DNA from: Heterohyrax brucei
Lineage: Eukaryota; Chordata; Mammalia; Hyracoidea; Procaviidae
Reading direction: 5' to 3'
Length of the DNA stretch: 64,000 bases
Assembly (NCBI GenBank): GCA_028571685.1
Contig: CM053154.1
Span: 10,758,001-10,822,000 of the forward strand
The notes below the pieces were generated by a model. That model did no database searches. It was not told the DNA's origin and was given only the letters and a program-made list of their open reading frames with translations. The position numbers and the translations under genes are program-made. Below are positions 52,741 to 63,647 of the stretch, one piece after another. Position 1 is the first letter of the stretch. The number at the start of each line of letters is the position of its first letter.

Positions 52741-53449
52741 AAATTCCAACCAAATTGAACATGAATTTTGCACCATGGAACTCCATGGTGAGTTTGCCGA
52801 TTAAAATGTCTCTGGATGTCCTTAAAAGAATTTCAGAATGTTTCAGGTATTTGAAAGTGTCATATTTCATAATCTTCAGTTAGCATTTTTTAGCTAACTG
52901 CAAGTTGGGAGGCAACCAAGTGAGATTTCAAAACCAATAGTTCTGGCTTTCGGCAAACCCATGAACACTTCTGGATTAATTGTGGGGCAACATCTGAAAT
53001 TCATCAAAAGGAGTCACCGAATGCCTTCTGTGAGCATGCCTGGGGGGTGCGGGGTCCGGGACCAGTGCCCCTGGAGAAGTGTCACCCCATGGAGAGGAGA
53101 GGCTGGGGACCAGGGAAGTAGGTAGCATATGCTGTGTGCCAAATGAAGCGGACATTCCTTGCACCGTCCTGTGGAGGGGCCAGGCCACCGGGAGGCAAGA
53201 GGTGAGGCTTTATCTGGGCTTTGGGGTGCTAGCTGGGGGAGTCAGTAGTTGGAGGAGAGAAGGGGGGTGCTTGTAAGGGGCTTGGTACGCTGGCCCATGT
53301 GTGGGGCGCAGCATTTATGGGAAGTTGCAGAGCAGGAGGAGGTGGCCCTGTAGACTGGGGCAGGCGGAGGGCTCACACAGGGGCAGGAGTTTAGGTGGCT
53401 TTGGTGAGTACCTTGCTTTGCTCACTCTTCTTTCAGGTACTCCATCTCA
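52741..53449. other. Unassigned sequence
   Basis: No gene or named repeat is recognised. The right part is GC-rich. Confidence 0.35.
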
Positions 53450-54010
53450 GGACTCAGACCCTAAACCAGGGGGTTACCCTTTCTTTCCCTCCCCAGCCCC
53501 TTCCCTCCTGTACCTCTACAAACTGTCCTGTCAACTCCATTTTCAAACTCTATCCGTCATCTCACCACACTTCACCCCATCAACAGCTCCACCCTGGCCC
53601 TTTGTTTCTGGTCTGGATAATCACCATGGCCTCCTAACCAGCCTCCCTGTCCTCACTTGGCAGCCAAAGTGATCGTTCTAACTATAAATCAACGGGACTC
53701 ATCCAGCCTGACAATCTCCAGTGGCTTCTCATTATACTTGGGACGAAATCCCAGCTCCCTACGCCACCTTGCAGGGGCCTCTGGGGCTGGTCCTGTGACC
53801 TCCCTAATCTGTCCCCATCACCAACCCCACTTACTCCAGCCACTCTGCCACATGCCCAGCTCAGGGCCACCTCAGGGCCTTTGCACTTGCTACCCCCTCT
53901 GCCCGCATCAAGTAAGTGAGTGGTCTCTGCTGTAACACCCCCGTCCTCTGAGGGCCTTCCTGACAGAGCGTCCCACCCAAACCTGTCAGTCTCTACTTCT
54001 GACCCCTAAA
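53450..54010 (+). mobile_element. L2 LINE, long 3' fragment
   Basis: GGCCTCCTAACCAGCCTCCC, GCCAAAGTGATCGTTCTAAC, TCTCCAGTGGCTTCTCATTA, CAGGGCCTTTGCACTTGCTA and GAGGGCCTTCCTGACAGAG are in the correct order for L2. It is the clearest L2 in the window. Confidence 0.82.
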
Positions 54011-54011
54011 G

Positions 54012-54208
54012 AGTCTTGGGGTGTAAACAATTAAGTGCCATTAGCAGCAAGATGGAAAAGCTAGTAGTTGAAACCTACCCAGCAGCTCCACAGGAAGAAA
54101 ACCTGGTCTGGTCCCATAAAGGTCAGAGCCAGAAAGCCGTATGAGGCAGTCTGCTGCGTCCCACACGAGGCTGCTGTGAGTCGGACACCACTAACACCAC
54201 CACCAACA
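54012..54208 (+). mobile_element. AfroSINE-like SINE
   Basis: TAGCAGCAAGATGGAAAAGC, GAAAGCCGTATGAGGCAG and GCTGCTGTGAGTCGGACACC, then an AAC-like end. The head is decayed. Confidence 0.75.
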
Positions 54209-54221
54209 TCCCTAACCTCGC

Positions 54222-54765
54222 TGTCATGGGCTGAACTCTGTCCCCCCAAAATATGTGTATTAATTGACTAGGCCATAATTTCCAGTATTGTATGATTGTC
54301 CACCATGTTGTCATCTGAAGTGATTTTCCTATGTAATATAAATTCTGTTACTGTGATGTTACTGAGATGGCTTAGTGGCAAATATGTCAAGAAGATTTAC
54401 AAGACTAGATTGTTTGAAGCCCGTATCTTCTGAGAAATAAAGAGAGAGAAGCGAGGAGAGAGACGGGGGTACCTCATAACAACAAGAAGCAAGAGGAAAA
54501 TAGCCCGTCCTTTAGACCCAGGGTCCCTATGTTGAGAAGTTCGTGTTCCAGGGGAAGATTGATGACAGGGACCTTCCTCCAGAGCGGACACCAGCAAGAG
54601 TCTTTCCCTGGAGCAGATGCCGTGAGTATGGACTTCTAGTCTACCAGACTGTTGCTGGCAGTAGGTTTGGGGTTTTTTGTTCAGACTGTGAGAGAATAAA
54701 CTTCTATTTGTTAAAGTCATGTACTTACGTTATTTCTCTTATAGTGGCACTAAATGACCAAGACA
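54222..54765 (+). mobile_element. Solo LTR, MLT1-like (ERVL-MaLR type), with a tiny insertion
   Basis: A fossil LTR on the plus strand, about 515 bases without the insert. It opens with TGTCATGGGCTGAAC and closes near AAATGACCAAGACA. AATAAA lies near 54695. No internal part is present. A 29-base SINE tail is inserted near its 3' end. Confidence 0.8.
54653..54681 (+). mobile_element. Extremely truncated SINE tail, 29 bases, with 8-base duplication
   Basis: TGGCAGTAGGTTTGGGG and a T run match the very end of an AfroSINE. The eight bases CAGACTGT stand on both sides (54645-54652 and 54682-54689), where related LTRs have only one. This is a complete insertion event that kept only the last bases of the SINE. 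Confidence 0.72.
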
Positions 54766-55236
54766 CACAGAGCAATTCAAATTCCCCCTGACCCTGTTGT
54801 AGTTTCTCTGTAGCAGCTGGCCTGATGTGAAATTACATCACTTAATTTTATTTGTGTACCTGTTTATTCTTTATCTCTCCTGCTAGGGTGCAGTTCTGTA
54901 AGGGCAGGTATTCATCTCATTCACTGTTGGGGACCTGAATCTTAGAACAGGCACCTGGGATGTTGGAGATCCCTTAGACTGTCTGCTTCACACTGAGTCC
55001 TTCTCAGAATAACTTTTTCTAATGCATGAAATAAAATACATATGACTGCAAAGGAAGCCAGTTATATTGAAATATAATTGAAGCAGCTATCAAAATATAT
55101 AAAATGTGTGCTATAATGTATACACTTCTTTGCTAACATATTAAATAACAAGATCCAGCCTGGGTGTCTTAACTACTGTAGTTTCAAAGGAGTGATGGAG
55201 ATAAATGAATTTTTACAACCTCTGCCTTTATTACAG
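54766..55236. other. Unassigned AT-rich sequence
   Basis: About 55020-55160 is AT-rich with no repeat family I can name. No gene is recognised. Confidence 0.35.
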
Positions 55237-55400
55237 AGCCCTGGTGGCGCAGAGATTAAGCGCCACAGCTGCTCACCAACAGGTCGGCAGTTTCAAGCCA
55301 TCAGCCACTCCTTGGAAATTCTATGGGGGCAGTTCTACTCTGTCCTATAGGGTCGCTATGAATTGGAATTGACTCAGTTGCAGCATACTTTGCTTTTTGC
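55237..55400 (+). mobile_element. AfroSINE-like SINE, little diverged
   Basis: AGAGCCCTGGTGGCGCAGAG, AGGTCGGCAGTTTCAAGCC, GGGGCAGTTCTACTCTGTCC and GGGTCGCTATGAATTGGAAT. Confidence 0.93.
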
Positions 55401-55734
55401 CCACAATTATAATGTGATATAGGACTGACACTTCTGCTGGTGACAGGAAACACAGGCACCGCTGTCACACCTGTAGCTTGATGGGGGTGGGGCTGTGCTC
55501 ATAATTGGTGGCGATGCTGGAGTTAGTAAAATTAAGGATGCATATATATATTTTCCCATCTAAGTTGACAGACTGCCTGCAGTCACCGACCCCAGGTTAC
55601 CAAACCCTGCAGTAGGCTCCTAAGTGTTTTCCGGAGAAAGTGACAAATGAGGGGGTGAAGGTTTGGGCACAGATGAGTTATATATCTAGGGCTGGTGCAC
55701 ATCAGGAAAGATTCTTGAACCACCCACCACTGCT
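55401..55734. other. Unassigned sequence
   Basis: A short TA run at about 55541-55552. No gene is recognised. Confidence 0.35.
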
Positions 55735-56235
55735 CATCATGGTCCTCTGCATGGCAGCTAGAAGGTGGAAGCAACCCATGTGTCCATCAACAGATGGATT
55801 AATAAACAAAGTGGAGTCTGTCCATGCAATGAAATAGTATTCATCCATAAAAAGAATGGAGTTCTGATCCATGTTACAACAGAGGTGAGCCTTGAAAATG
55901 TTACGTTGTGTGGAATAAGTCAGATACACACAAAAGGACAGGCACTGCACGGCCCCACTTTTGAGGCAGATCTAGACTAGGCCAATGCCCAGAGGCAGAA
56001 AGCAGATGGGTGGTCATCTTGGCTGGGGGCAGGGAGCTTGGAGTTACAGTGGGAGTGGCAAGGACTTTCTGTCTGAGTGACAGAAAACTTTGGAAATGGA
56101 TAGTGGTGATGGCTGCATGAGATGGTGAAAATAATTAGTGTCAACTAATTCCACACTTAAAAATGGTTCAGAAGGCCGACTAACTTCCTGTTAGCTTTAT
56201 TTTCTCACAATAAAACTGAAATTAAGAAAAAAAAA
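55735..56235 (+). mobile_element. L1M 3' end
   Basis: GTGGAAGCAACCCATGTGTC, CATCAACAGATGGATTAATA, GAAATAGTATTCATCC, GATAGTGGTGATGGCTGC and CCACACTTAAAAATGGTTC. It is an old L1 end, unlike the younger tails at 29.9 and 47.1 kb. Confidence 0.8.
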
Positions 56236-56236
56236 T

Positions 56237-56330
56237 TGATGAGCATTTAAAGTGCCAGGCTGGGTGCTAAACACCTGGGATATGGAGATGGGAAAGACAG
56301 TCCCTGACCTTAGGGAGTTTCCAGGCTAGG
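56237..56330 (-). mobile_element. L2-like 3' end fragment
   Basis: GAGCATTTAAAGTGCCAGGC, TGGGTGCTAAACACCTGGG and AAGACAGTCCCTGACCTTAG. Confidence 0.5.
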
Positions 56331-56624
56331 GGGAGGAAACAAAGCCAGGGAAGCGCTTCATTTTAACGCACTACGGCAAATGTGAGGACTGTCACTGCAA
56401 ACCGAGCCGCAGAGCAAGCACTTTCTGGCAGAGAAACGCCTGAGCTGAGCGCCCGAGAATCAGCTCCAGTTGTCCAGATTGAGCAGGGTTGGAAGTGCGT
56501 TCCAGACCTCGGGAAGAGCCTACAAAGAAGCGCGCAGCTTTAAATAGCAGCAGCTTTCCCACTTGGTGGGGAAAGCGGTGGGTTTCCAGCCTTGTTTCCT
56601 CCCTCCCTCCCTTTCTTCTTTCCG

Positions 56625-56740
56625 CAGATATCCGTCCAACACCTACTAAGCCCTCTTTCAGGGACTGAAAATTCTGTGCTGAAAAAGCCAAGTTCTCTGC
56701 CCTTCTGGAGCTTGCTTTAAATAAAGAGAGTCAGACAACC
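56625..56740 (-). mobile_element. L2-like 3' end fragment
   Basis: CCAACACCTACTAAGCCC, GTGCTGAAAAAGCCAAG and CTGCCCTTCTGGAGCTTGC follow the reversed L2 terminus. Confidence 0.58.
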
Positions 56741-58114
56741 AACAAACAAGCATGCCGTCTACTACAGCACCCAGCAGTGTCAATTGCAGGGGAGAATGAG
56801 ACAGGTGGAAAGGCTGAGGTGTGGAACAGGCTTCTGGGAACCTTAGGGGACAGGCTGAGAAGCTTCCGGAAGGTGAAGCAGAGCCCAGGCTGAAGAGGAG
56901 TAATGCCCACTTCTAGAAAGATCAGTGGGCTGCTGGCTGGCGACTGATGAACAGGAGCAAGACCGGAGAGAGAGAACACAGAGGGAGCTCACGGGCACAG
57001 TGGGAACGTTGTGGCAAGACCCAGATGCCAGGCAAGGCAGATGCCAATCTGGCAGTGGACAAGGGGATGAGGGGACTGCTGAGTCTGCTGGGCTTGGAGA
57101 CTGCGAGCATATAGGGTGAGAGGCGACCTGGCACATATGGTTTAAGAGGTGACGGGCCACCGGCAGGTGAGGCCCAGGCTCCCCCTGGGTCATCTGGACC
57201 TGGACTTCATCTGGAACTGGAAGCCCTGAGATCAGGCTTTGAAACACCAGGATTTCATTCACCCCTGCATTTCCAGCAGACTAGGAAGTGGGAGGAAGGG
57301 AGGTCATTGTTCCCGAGACTTCCTTTCTCTGGGGACCCATTGTCCTCACACAAAGGGGCAGTGATAAGCTGGTTGTTTGTAGTTTCTGATGCCAGTGAGA
57401 GGCTGCTCTGTGCCAGTTGGGGTGCCTCTGAGCCCTGCGTGGCTGCAGTGGAGGGCTGGGACCTTGTGACAAAGAGGGACTGATGGCCAGTGGGCCAGGC
57501 TGGTACAGGGTGTTCCTGGGTAGCATGAGCAGAGTGTCTACTTTTCTGTACCTTCCTCCGCTGTCCCCCTGTTCCTCTTCATTCTCCTCCCATCCCTTTC
57601 TATCTGCCCCCCAATCCTAATTGCTCTTACTCTCTCTGCCTTCTCTCCCTTCCTTCCCCACTCCTTGTTTCTGAACTTCCAGCCTGTTGAGAGGATGTCT
57701 TCCTGCCAACAACCTCTGCTTGCTCTCCAACCCTTCCTTCCCCGAGTGCCCTGGGCCCCCTCGCTGCTACTCCCACCCCAGTACACTGCAACTTCTGAGC
57801 TGTCCTCACCTAGCATGCTTCCCCCGACCCTGACCTCCTCCAAATTCCCCCGTCCTCTGTCAGGGCCCTTAGAAGCCCACTGGCACAGGGGTTGGAGCCA
57901 GGGAGCCTGATGGTCTGTCCTCGCTTGGCTGAGTCACCTGCAGGAGCCAACATCTTCTTCCTCTCATGCCACACTGGTGTGATCAGGGCTCCCTCTAGTC
58001 CTGATCCTGTGGTTTGGGGTGATAGGGAGTGTCCCATGGGGGTGGGTGTCTGTCTGCCCCATCTCCTCCCCAGGCTGAGTACCATCACCTCAACTTGCTA
58101 CCCTGTCCACGGAG
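56741..58114. other. Unassigned GC-rich sequence
   Basis: No repeat family or exon is recognised. Open frames reach about 140 codons without a domain. A pyrimidine-rich run lies at 57540-57665. Confidence 0.38.
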
Positions 58115-58322
58115 AAGACTTCTGGTGGTGCGGTGGTTAAATGTTCAGCTGGTAACCAAAAGGTCAATGGTTGGAACCCACCAGCTGCTCTGCAGAGGAA
58201 AGGTGTGACAGCTAGTTTCCATGAAGATGGCAACTTTGAAACCCGTGTGGGACAGTTCCACTCTGTCCTAGAGGATCGTCATGAGTCATAATTGCCTTGA
58301 CGGCGACAGGTTTGGGTTTTTT
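58115..58322 (+). mobile_element. AfroSINE-like SINE, full-length type
   Basis: CTTCTGGTGGTGCGGTGG, AGGTCAATGGTTGGAACCC, GTGTGACAGCTAGTTTCCAT, TGGGACAGTTCCACTCTGTC and GATCGTCATGAGTCATAAT. Confidence 0.9.
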
Positions 58323-59039
58323 CCTTCTTTTGGAAGGAAAAGAAGTTTGTCTTCCCACCCTGCCTTTCAGCTCTGCAGTTCCACTACCGCTCCTTCTGGG
58401 GCGCTGGCTGTGTCCGCGGCTCCTGTTCAGCTTTGGGGTTTCCGGACGGTCTGTCCTTCCACACGCCTCGTGGAACTTTTAGATGCCCATTAGAACCTTC
58501 CTCGGGGGATGCTGGATGACTGGCCAGGCAAGACACCCTCTCCCCTGGGACCGTGGGTTCCCAGGGACCCTAATCTGCACAGTTTCTGGCCATGATACAT
58601 TCTCAGCAGTGGTAGCTGTTAATAATCTAACAATAATAACAGTAATTGTTAATGTTACAATTTAATGTGTTTGAAACAGCAGTATAAAAAGCATCTGACT
58701 AGTTCCTGTCTGTGGGGTGGATTGCCCTGTGTGGGTTTGTGATGCGAGCTGTCTCGTCCTGGGCTAAGCATTGCTGCCCAGTTGGCCTCCTGGGGCAAGA
58801 ATCACAGTGTTCCCATCCTCCTTATCAGCCCCAGACATAGATAGGAGCTGAGGTTCTGTACACCAGCTTACAGTCCATGTTTAACAGTGTTCAAGCCAGG
58901 TCCAACCCTTCCTGGGCTCTCCTCTTCCCATAGTCTGTCCCCAAGTGGCTTCGAGGATGGAGACAAGTCCCCTCAAATGATAGCACAGCAGGAGCTGATT
59001 ACTACTTTGGACAGTTTGGCTGAAAGGCAAGAAGCCCCG
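58323..59039. other. Unassigned sequence
   Basis: A small AT-rich patch at 58615-58690. No gene is recognised. Confidence 0.35.
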
Positions 59040-59200
59040 TAAACTGGTGTTTCTTGAATTTTAGTGGGCATACAGCGGGACCTTGTCAAACCTGAGCCGT
59101 GAGATCTGGCAGGCCTGGGGTGAGGCCTGGAATTCTGCATTCCTAACAGGCTGCTTGTCCTCGGACCACCCTAGGGGTAGCAAGATCCCAGGCCTTTCCT
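59040..59200. mobile_element. MER5-like hAT transposon fossil
   Basis: TTCTTGAATTTTAGTGGGC, GGAATTCTGCATTCCTAAC and GTCCTCGGACCACCCTAGGG have the MER5A order. It is a second copy besides 38585-38720. Confidence 0.62.
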
Positions 59201-59599
59201 CCCTATGCTTGGACTGTGTGTTGGCTGGCTTCTAGGAGCTTTTTGAGGACCTCTCCCAGAGCTTCTTGACTGCTCACTGATATAAATTCAGTGTGTGAGG
59301 TGACATTGGAAGAGAGAGTCCTGGTGGCTGTGACCACTCTGAGTCGACAGGAGGAGAGGCCGAGGCCCAGTCGTCACTGGGGTTGGTGCCACCCAGGTGC
59401 TGATGCCATCGCCGGCCCTCCAAGTTAATTACCACAATACTGTAGCTAAAACACCAGAAAAAAAACGACAAAATAGGTGACAAAAACACCAACAGCAACA
59501 TAAACAACAGCCTGTGCTTGCAGCAAGTGCAGACAAAGCCACCAGGATTCAAAGTGTCATTGTAATCGGGTGACAGCTCTGATCTGTGTGCTTTAAACC
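59201..59599. other. Unassigned sequence
   Basis: A possible SINE scrap at 59315-59350 (AGTCCTGGTGGCTGTGACC). The rest is unassigned. Confidence 0.35.
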
Positions 59600-59756
59600 T
59601 GAGAAACTCATTGTCATTGAGTCAATCCCGACTCGCACAGTGACCCCATAGGACACAGTAGAACTGCCCCAAAGGGTTTCCAAGGAGCAGCTGATAGATT
59701 CTCATGGTCAGCCTTTGGGTTAGCAGCTGAACTAACCGCTGCTCCACCAGGACTCC
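59600..59756 (-). mobile_element. AfroSINE-like SINE
   Basis: Minus strand. TTGTCATTGAGTCAATCCC, GACCCCATAGGACACAG, GGGTTTCCAAGGAGCAGC and CTCCACCAGGACTCC. Confidence 0.92.
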
Positions 59757-60671
59757 TTTCAAAGAGTCAATGAGCGCAGACGTAGGTATATTCACGCATG
59801 TAAGCTGGGCTTGTGAAAGACGCTTTCGTTGTTACAACTAACTGCAGGGATAGCTTTACAGGAAATAATGTCAACTGAAACACCACACAGGAATTTTATA
59901 GGCAGTCATTTTGGTGTCAGCCTTCTGACAGTGTCACAGTGTGATCTGCACCCCTAAGCACCACAGTGATGACACTGCCTGCCGTACTGGTGGGCAGTGA
60001 CACTGGGCAGAAGGTGTCCCTGTGGTCTACTAAACGTCCTCTCAGAGTCTGCAGCCAAGGGCCTGAGGGGGCCATCCTGCCCCAGGGGCACAGCTGGGGC
60101 TGTGACTTTGGGGGGCACAGCTGAGCTTCTCCTGCCCTGCCTTACTCTCTGCTGTCCGTCATGTGTAAACTGTTCCTGCAACTCTTGGTGGCACTTCATG
60201 GCCACATGAGCTGCACCATACTGGTGAAGGATCTGGTCCCCCAGCTGGTGCTCAGAGGCTCCTGGAATGATGTGTCATTGAGGGGACTCCAGGATGCACA
60301 GAGGCATCTGGAATATTCTAAAAACAGAAGAGAATGCACACCCTGATCCTGAGAGAATGTGAGGAATGAGTGGCCTGCTTCCCGCTGGCTGGGCCACATC
60401 TGTGCTCAGCTCCCGTCACTCACCGTTAGGTGCCAGTGGACAGCCATAGGGCCTTTGGGGACTTAGTAGCTGTCTTGTAATTTATGGGCAGGCATTTCCG
60501 CTAGAAGATGGAGTGGAGAGCCAGAAATCCTACGCTGTGTTCCTTCCCCTGCCTTCTGGGACAACAGGAAGGTTCTTGGAAGCCCTCCCGGGTTCCCCAC
60601 TGTGTTGGCCCCCACCTGTCGGAGCTGAGAGGTGCCTGAGCCTTAACCTGACACTGAAGTCTGAGTAGAGG
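59757..60671. other. Unassigned sequence
   Basis: No gene or named repeat is recognised. Confidence 0.35.
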
Positions 60672-60885
60672 AGGAGGCTGTGAGTGGTGCAAATGATTAC
60701 ACACTCAACTACTGGCTGAAAAGTTGGATGTTCAAGCCCACCCAGGGGCACCTCGGGAGAAAGACCTGATGGTCAGCCTCCGAAAGGTCCTAGCCCTGGA
60801 GACTTCATAGCGCAGTTCTGTCCTACACACCTGGAATCACTGCAGGTTGGAATCAACGCAGTGGCAGTCAGCTAGCAACAGCCAC
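60672..60885 (+). mobile_element. AfroSINE-like SINE, full-length type, older
   Basis: GGCTGTGAGTGGTGCAAATG, AAGCCCACCCAGGGGCACC, TCGGGAGAAAGACCTGATGG, GGTCCTAGCCCTGGAG and a decayed tail GGTTGGAATCAACGCAGTGG. Confidence 0.8.
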
Positions 60886-61547
60886 AGGAGGGCTGGCGAG
60901 TGGTCAGAATCACAATTGAAAGTGTCTTTAAAAGCTGCGCTGCTTCAAACTCAGGGCAGACGTTCAGGGCCCGAGGCCGCGTGTCTGGGCCCCAGAGGGC
61001 GGCCAAGGAAGGCCCCGGCAGCCGAATTTGTGGCTTCCGGGAAACAGCTGAGCACAAGATGCGGGGCCAAGGCAGGCCCAGCTGCACAGGCCCACAGGTG
61101 CCTCCCTGGTGGAGGGAAAGGGGAGGTGAGGAGGAGCCAGAGTGAAAGCTGCTGAGCCTGGAATGAGGGGCTTCTCAACAGAGCAAAAGGCGGGGTAGGG
61201 AAAGGCTGCAAAGGTGGCAGGCATCACCTAAAGAAGGAAACTCCCACAAGGGTCTTTCTTAGGGCAAATGCTTTTCCTGTGTAGGGGAGGGGAGGATTTA
61301 CTCGCGGGGGGGCGGTTGGGGGAGGAGAATGCTATTATCCCCATTTCACAGATGCAGAAACTGAGGCTGCCTTAGAGAGGCTGTCATTAAAGCCCCCCCC
61401 AAGCCCCTTGTGGTCCTTCAAAGACGGAGGACCAGGAGCAATCTGCATTTTCCCAAGCCCTCCACATGGTTCTGGCGCCCCTCACGTGGGAGTTGTGTCT
61501 GGGGTTGGGTGGTGATGGCCCTATTTCAGAAAGCGGCTTTTTTTAAA
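60886..61547. other. Unassigned sequence, CpG-containing, with a MIR remnant
   Basis: About 60955-61060 is GC-rich with several CpG, too short for a firm island. About 61315-61400 (CCCCATTTCACAGATGCAG) is a reversed MIR fragment. No exon is recognised. Confidence 0.4.
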
Positions 61548-62320
61548 ACAAAAATAACACTTTGTTGTTACTTAGGTGAAAGTTTACAGAACAAATTAGT
61601 TTCCCATTCAACAATTTATACACAGCTTGTTTTGTTCCTGGCTTCGGTTGTAGTTCCGTCCATGTGCTAGCACCCTCCCTGCTTGCTTTCTGGGGTCCCT
61701 GTTTCCCTCCACCCATCTTCCTTAGCCACCCCATCTCCTGCCTTCTGAACTTTGATTTTGGGCAAATGAGGCCTTTTTTGGTTTCACACACTTGGTTGGT
61801 TGAGGATCAAGTTCCTCACAGGTATTATTGTTCATCTCACAGGCCGAAAGGTTACCTCCAGGAGTGGATTCGGTTTCAGGTCTGAAGGGCGCCGAAGGCT
61901 CACAGTCTCAGGGGTTCTACCAGGCTCTATGCGCCTGGCAGCTTACGTCCTATTTTTGAACTTGAATTTTGTTTAGTATTTTTACCTCATTCTGTCCAGG
62001 ACCTTCTATTGTGATCCCCGTTGCCAGGCATCATTTAGTTTTTCTGGTCTCAGGTGAGTCAGGGTTTGGTTCACGTGGATCCATCAATCCTTTGGGCTAA
62101 TTGTTTCCTTAAGTCTTTGATTTTCTTTGGTCTTCTGTGCTCTAGATGGGAAGAGACCAACTGCTCTATCTTAGATGCACCAAGTGGCCCGTAGAACACT
62201 GTCTTATAGGGAAGGACCCCAAGGCTATGGTCCTAAGCCCTGCCCTCCAGTGATTCAATCCCTCCAGGTTAGGGTTGTAGCTGAGTTTTCATGACCACGC
62301 CCCTGGAGTGCTCTCTTATA
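61548..62320 (-). mobile_element. L1 3' UTR
   Basis: Reversed L1 tail: GGTGAAAGTTTACAGAACAA, ATTAGTTTCCCATTCAAC, AGCACCCTCCCTGCTTGC, CCGTTGCCAGGCATCATTTA and ATCTTAGATGCACCAAGTGG. It lies just beside the mariner. Confidence 0.75.
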
Positions 62321-62330
62321 TACGTGAATA

Positions 62331-63629
62331 TGGGGACTGCCAATAAGTTTGTGAATTCACCCTAGAGAAAGTGCTACATACCTGATTGCTGAATATTGCT
62401 ACAGTTGTCTTTGAAAGAATCCCCTTGGGAAGCTATGCACCAATGCCAGCACCTAGTCCACCCTTCGAAGCAATTTTGGAAGTCTTTTTCTGGAAAGGCC
62501 AGCAGAGCTGTTGTCATATTACCCTTGATGTCCTGAATGTCATTGAAATGTCTCCCTTTCAATATTTCCTTTATCTTCAAGTAAAGAAAAAAGTCACTGG
62601 AGGCCATATCAGGCTAGTAGGGAGGGTGTTCCAATACAGTTCTTGTTTACTGTCTAAATGCTCCTTCACAGACAGCGCCACGGGAGCTGGTGCATTGTCG
62701 TGATGCAAGAGTCGTGAGTTGCTGGCAAAAAGTTAAGGTCATTTTCATCTAGCTTTTTCATGCAGCCTTTTCAGCACTTCCAAATAAAGACTTTGGTTAG
62801 CTATTTGTCCAGTTGGTACAAATTCGTGATGAACAATTCCTCTGATATCAAAAAAAGTTAGCAATGTTGTTTTGATTCTTGATTTGGACCGAGGGAACTT
62901 GTTTGGTCATGGAGAACTGGCTGACTTCCATAGTGCACTTCGATACTTTGTTTCAGGGTCATATTGGTATAGTCATGTTTCATCACCAGTGATAACACAG
63001 ACCAAAACATCATCTTGTCTCTCCAAAAGGTCTTGGAAAACTTTGACTCTCCTTTGCTTTGTTCATTGGTGAGCTCCTTTGGGACCATTTTTGCACACAC
63101 TTTTCTCATGCCAAGATTTTCAGTTGAGATTTTCCTGTTTCTCTACTGATGTTTACTTGGTCTACCATACTTCATACAGTCACCCAATGATTTTGATGCA
63201 GAGCGTGATGAATTTTTGCACTGTTTTTGTCATTTCTGCTCATTACGAGCAACCCTAACCTTTCTTCATCAGTGACACTTTCTCTCCCCTCAGAAAAATG
63301 TTTCATCCATTTGTACACTGCTGTTTTCTTTGTGGCATTATCCCCATAAACTTGGACTGACATATCCCTGATTTCACTTCCACTCTTGCCAAGTTTAACA
63401 AGAAATTTAATGTTTGTTCATTGCTCTGATTCAAGTTCTGACATTCTCACCACGGCACACAAAAACATGCAACAACAATAGTGGACACCACTCCGCAAAC
63501 TACTGCCACACATCAATACGGACACAGCTGTGAGACACTGATATACCAAGGTTATGAAACCTTACTGAGTTGTTTGCACATTGCTGCCAACATAAGTGGC
63601 AAGTTTGTGAACTTCACTGTCAGCCCTTA
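62331..63629 (-). mobile_element. Nearly full-length mariner transposon, 1299 bases
   Basis: A Tc1/mariner element read on the minus strand. TA borders (62329-62330 and 63630-63631) flank decayed terminal inverted repeats (GGGGACTGCCAATAAG and, reversed, AAGGGCTGACAGTGAAG). The N-terminal DNA-binding part encodes YGDNATKKTAVYKWMKHF and GRESVTDEER (63363-63172). MRKVCAKMVPKELTNEQ follows (about 63109-63060). The first acidic residue is in ITGDET (62982-62984), where a stop replaces the next expected tryptophan codon. The second is in LHHDNAPAP (62698-62700), the third in ASSDFF (62593-62595). The last two codons lie 105 bases apart, the D34D spacing of mariners. The spacing from the first to the second is not a multiple of three, so the frame is shifted there. 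It can no longer make a working enzyme. Confidence 0.92.
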
Positions 63630-63647
63630 TAAGAAAGAGCCTTATCT

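Noticed and set aside
60955-61060. A CpG island promoter
   Set aside because: The CpG-rich stretch is only about 100 bases long, with no exon or promoter elements around it.
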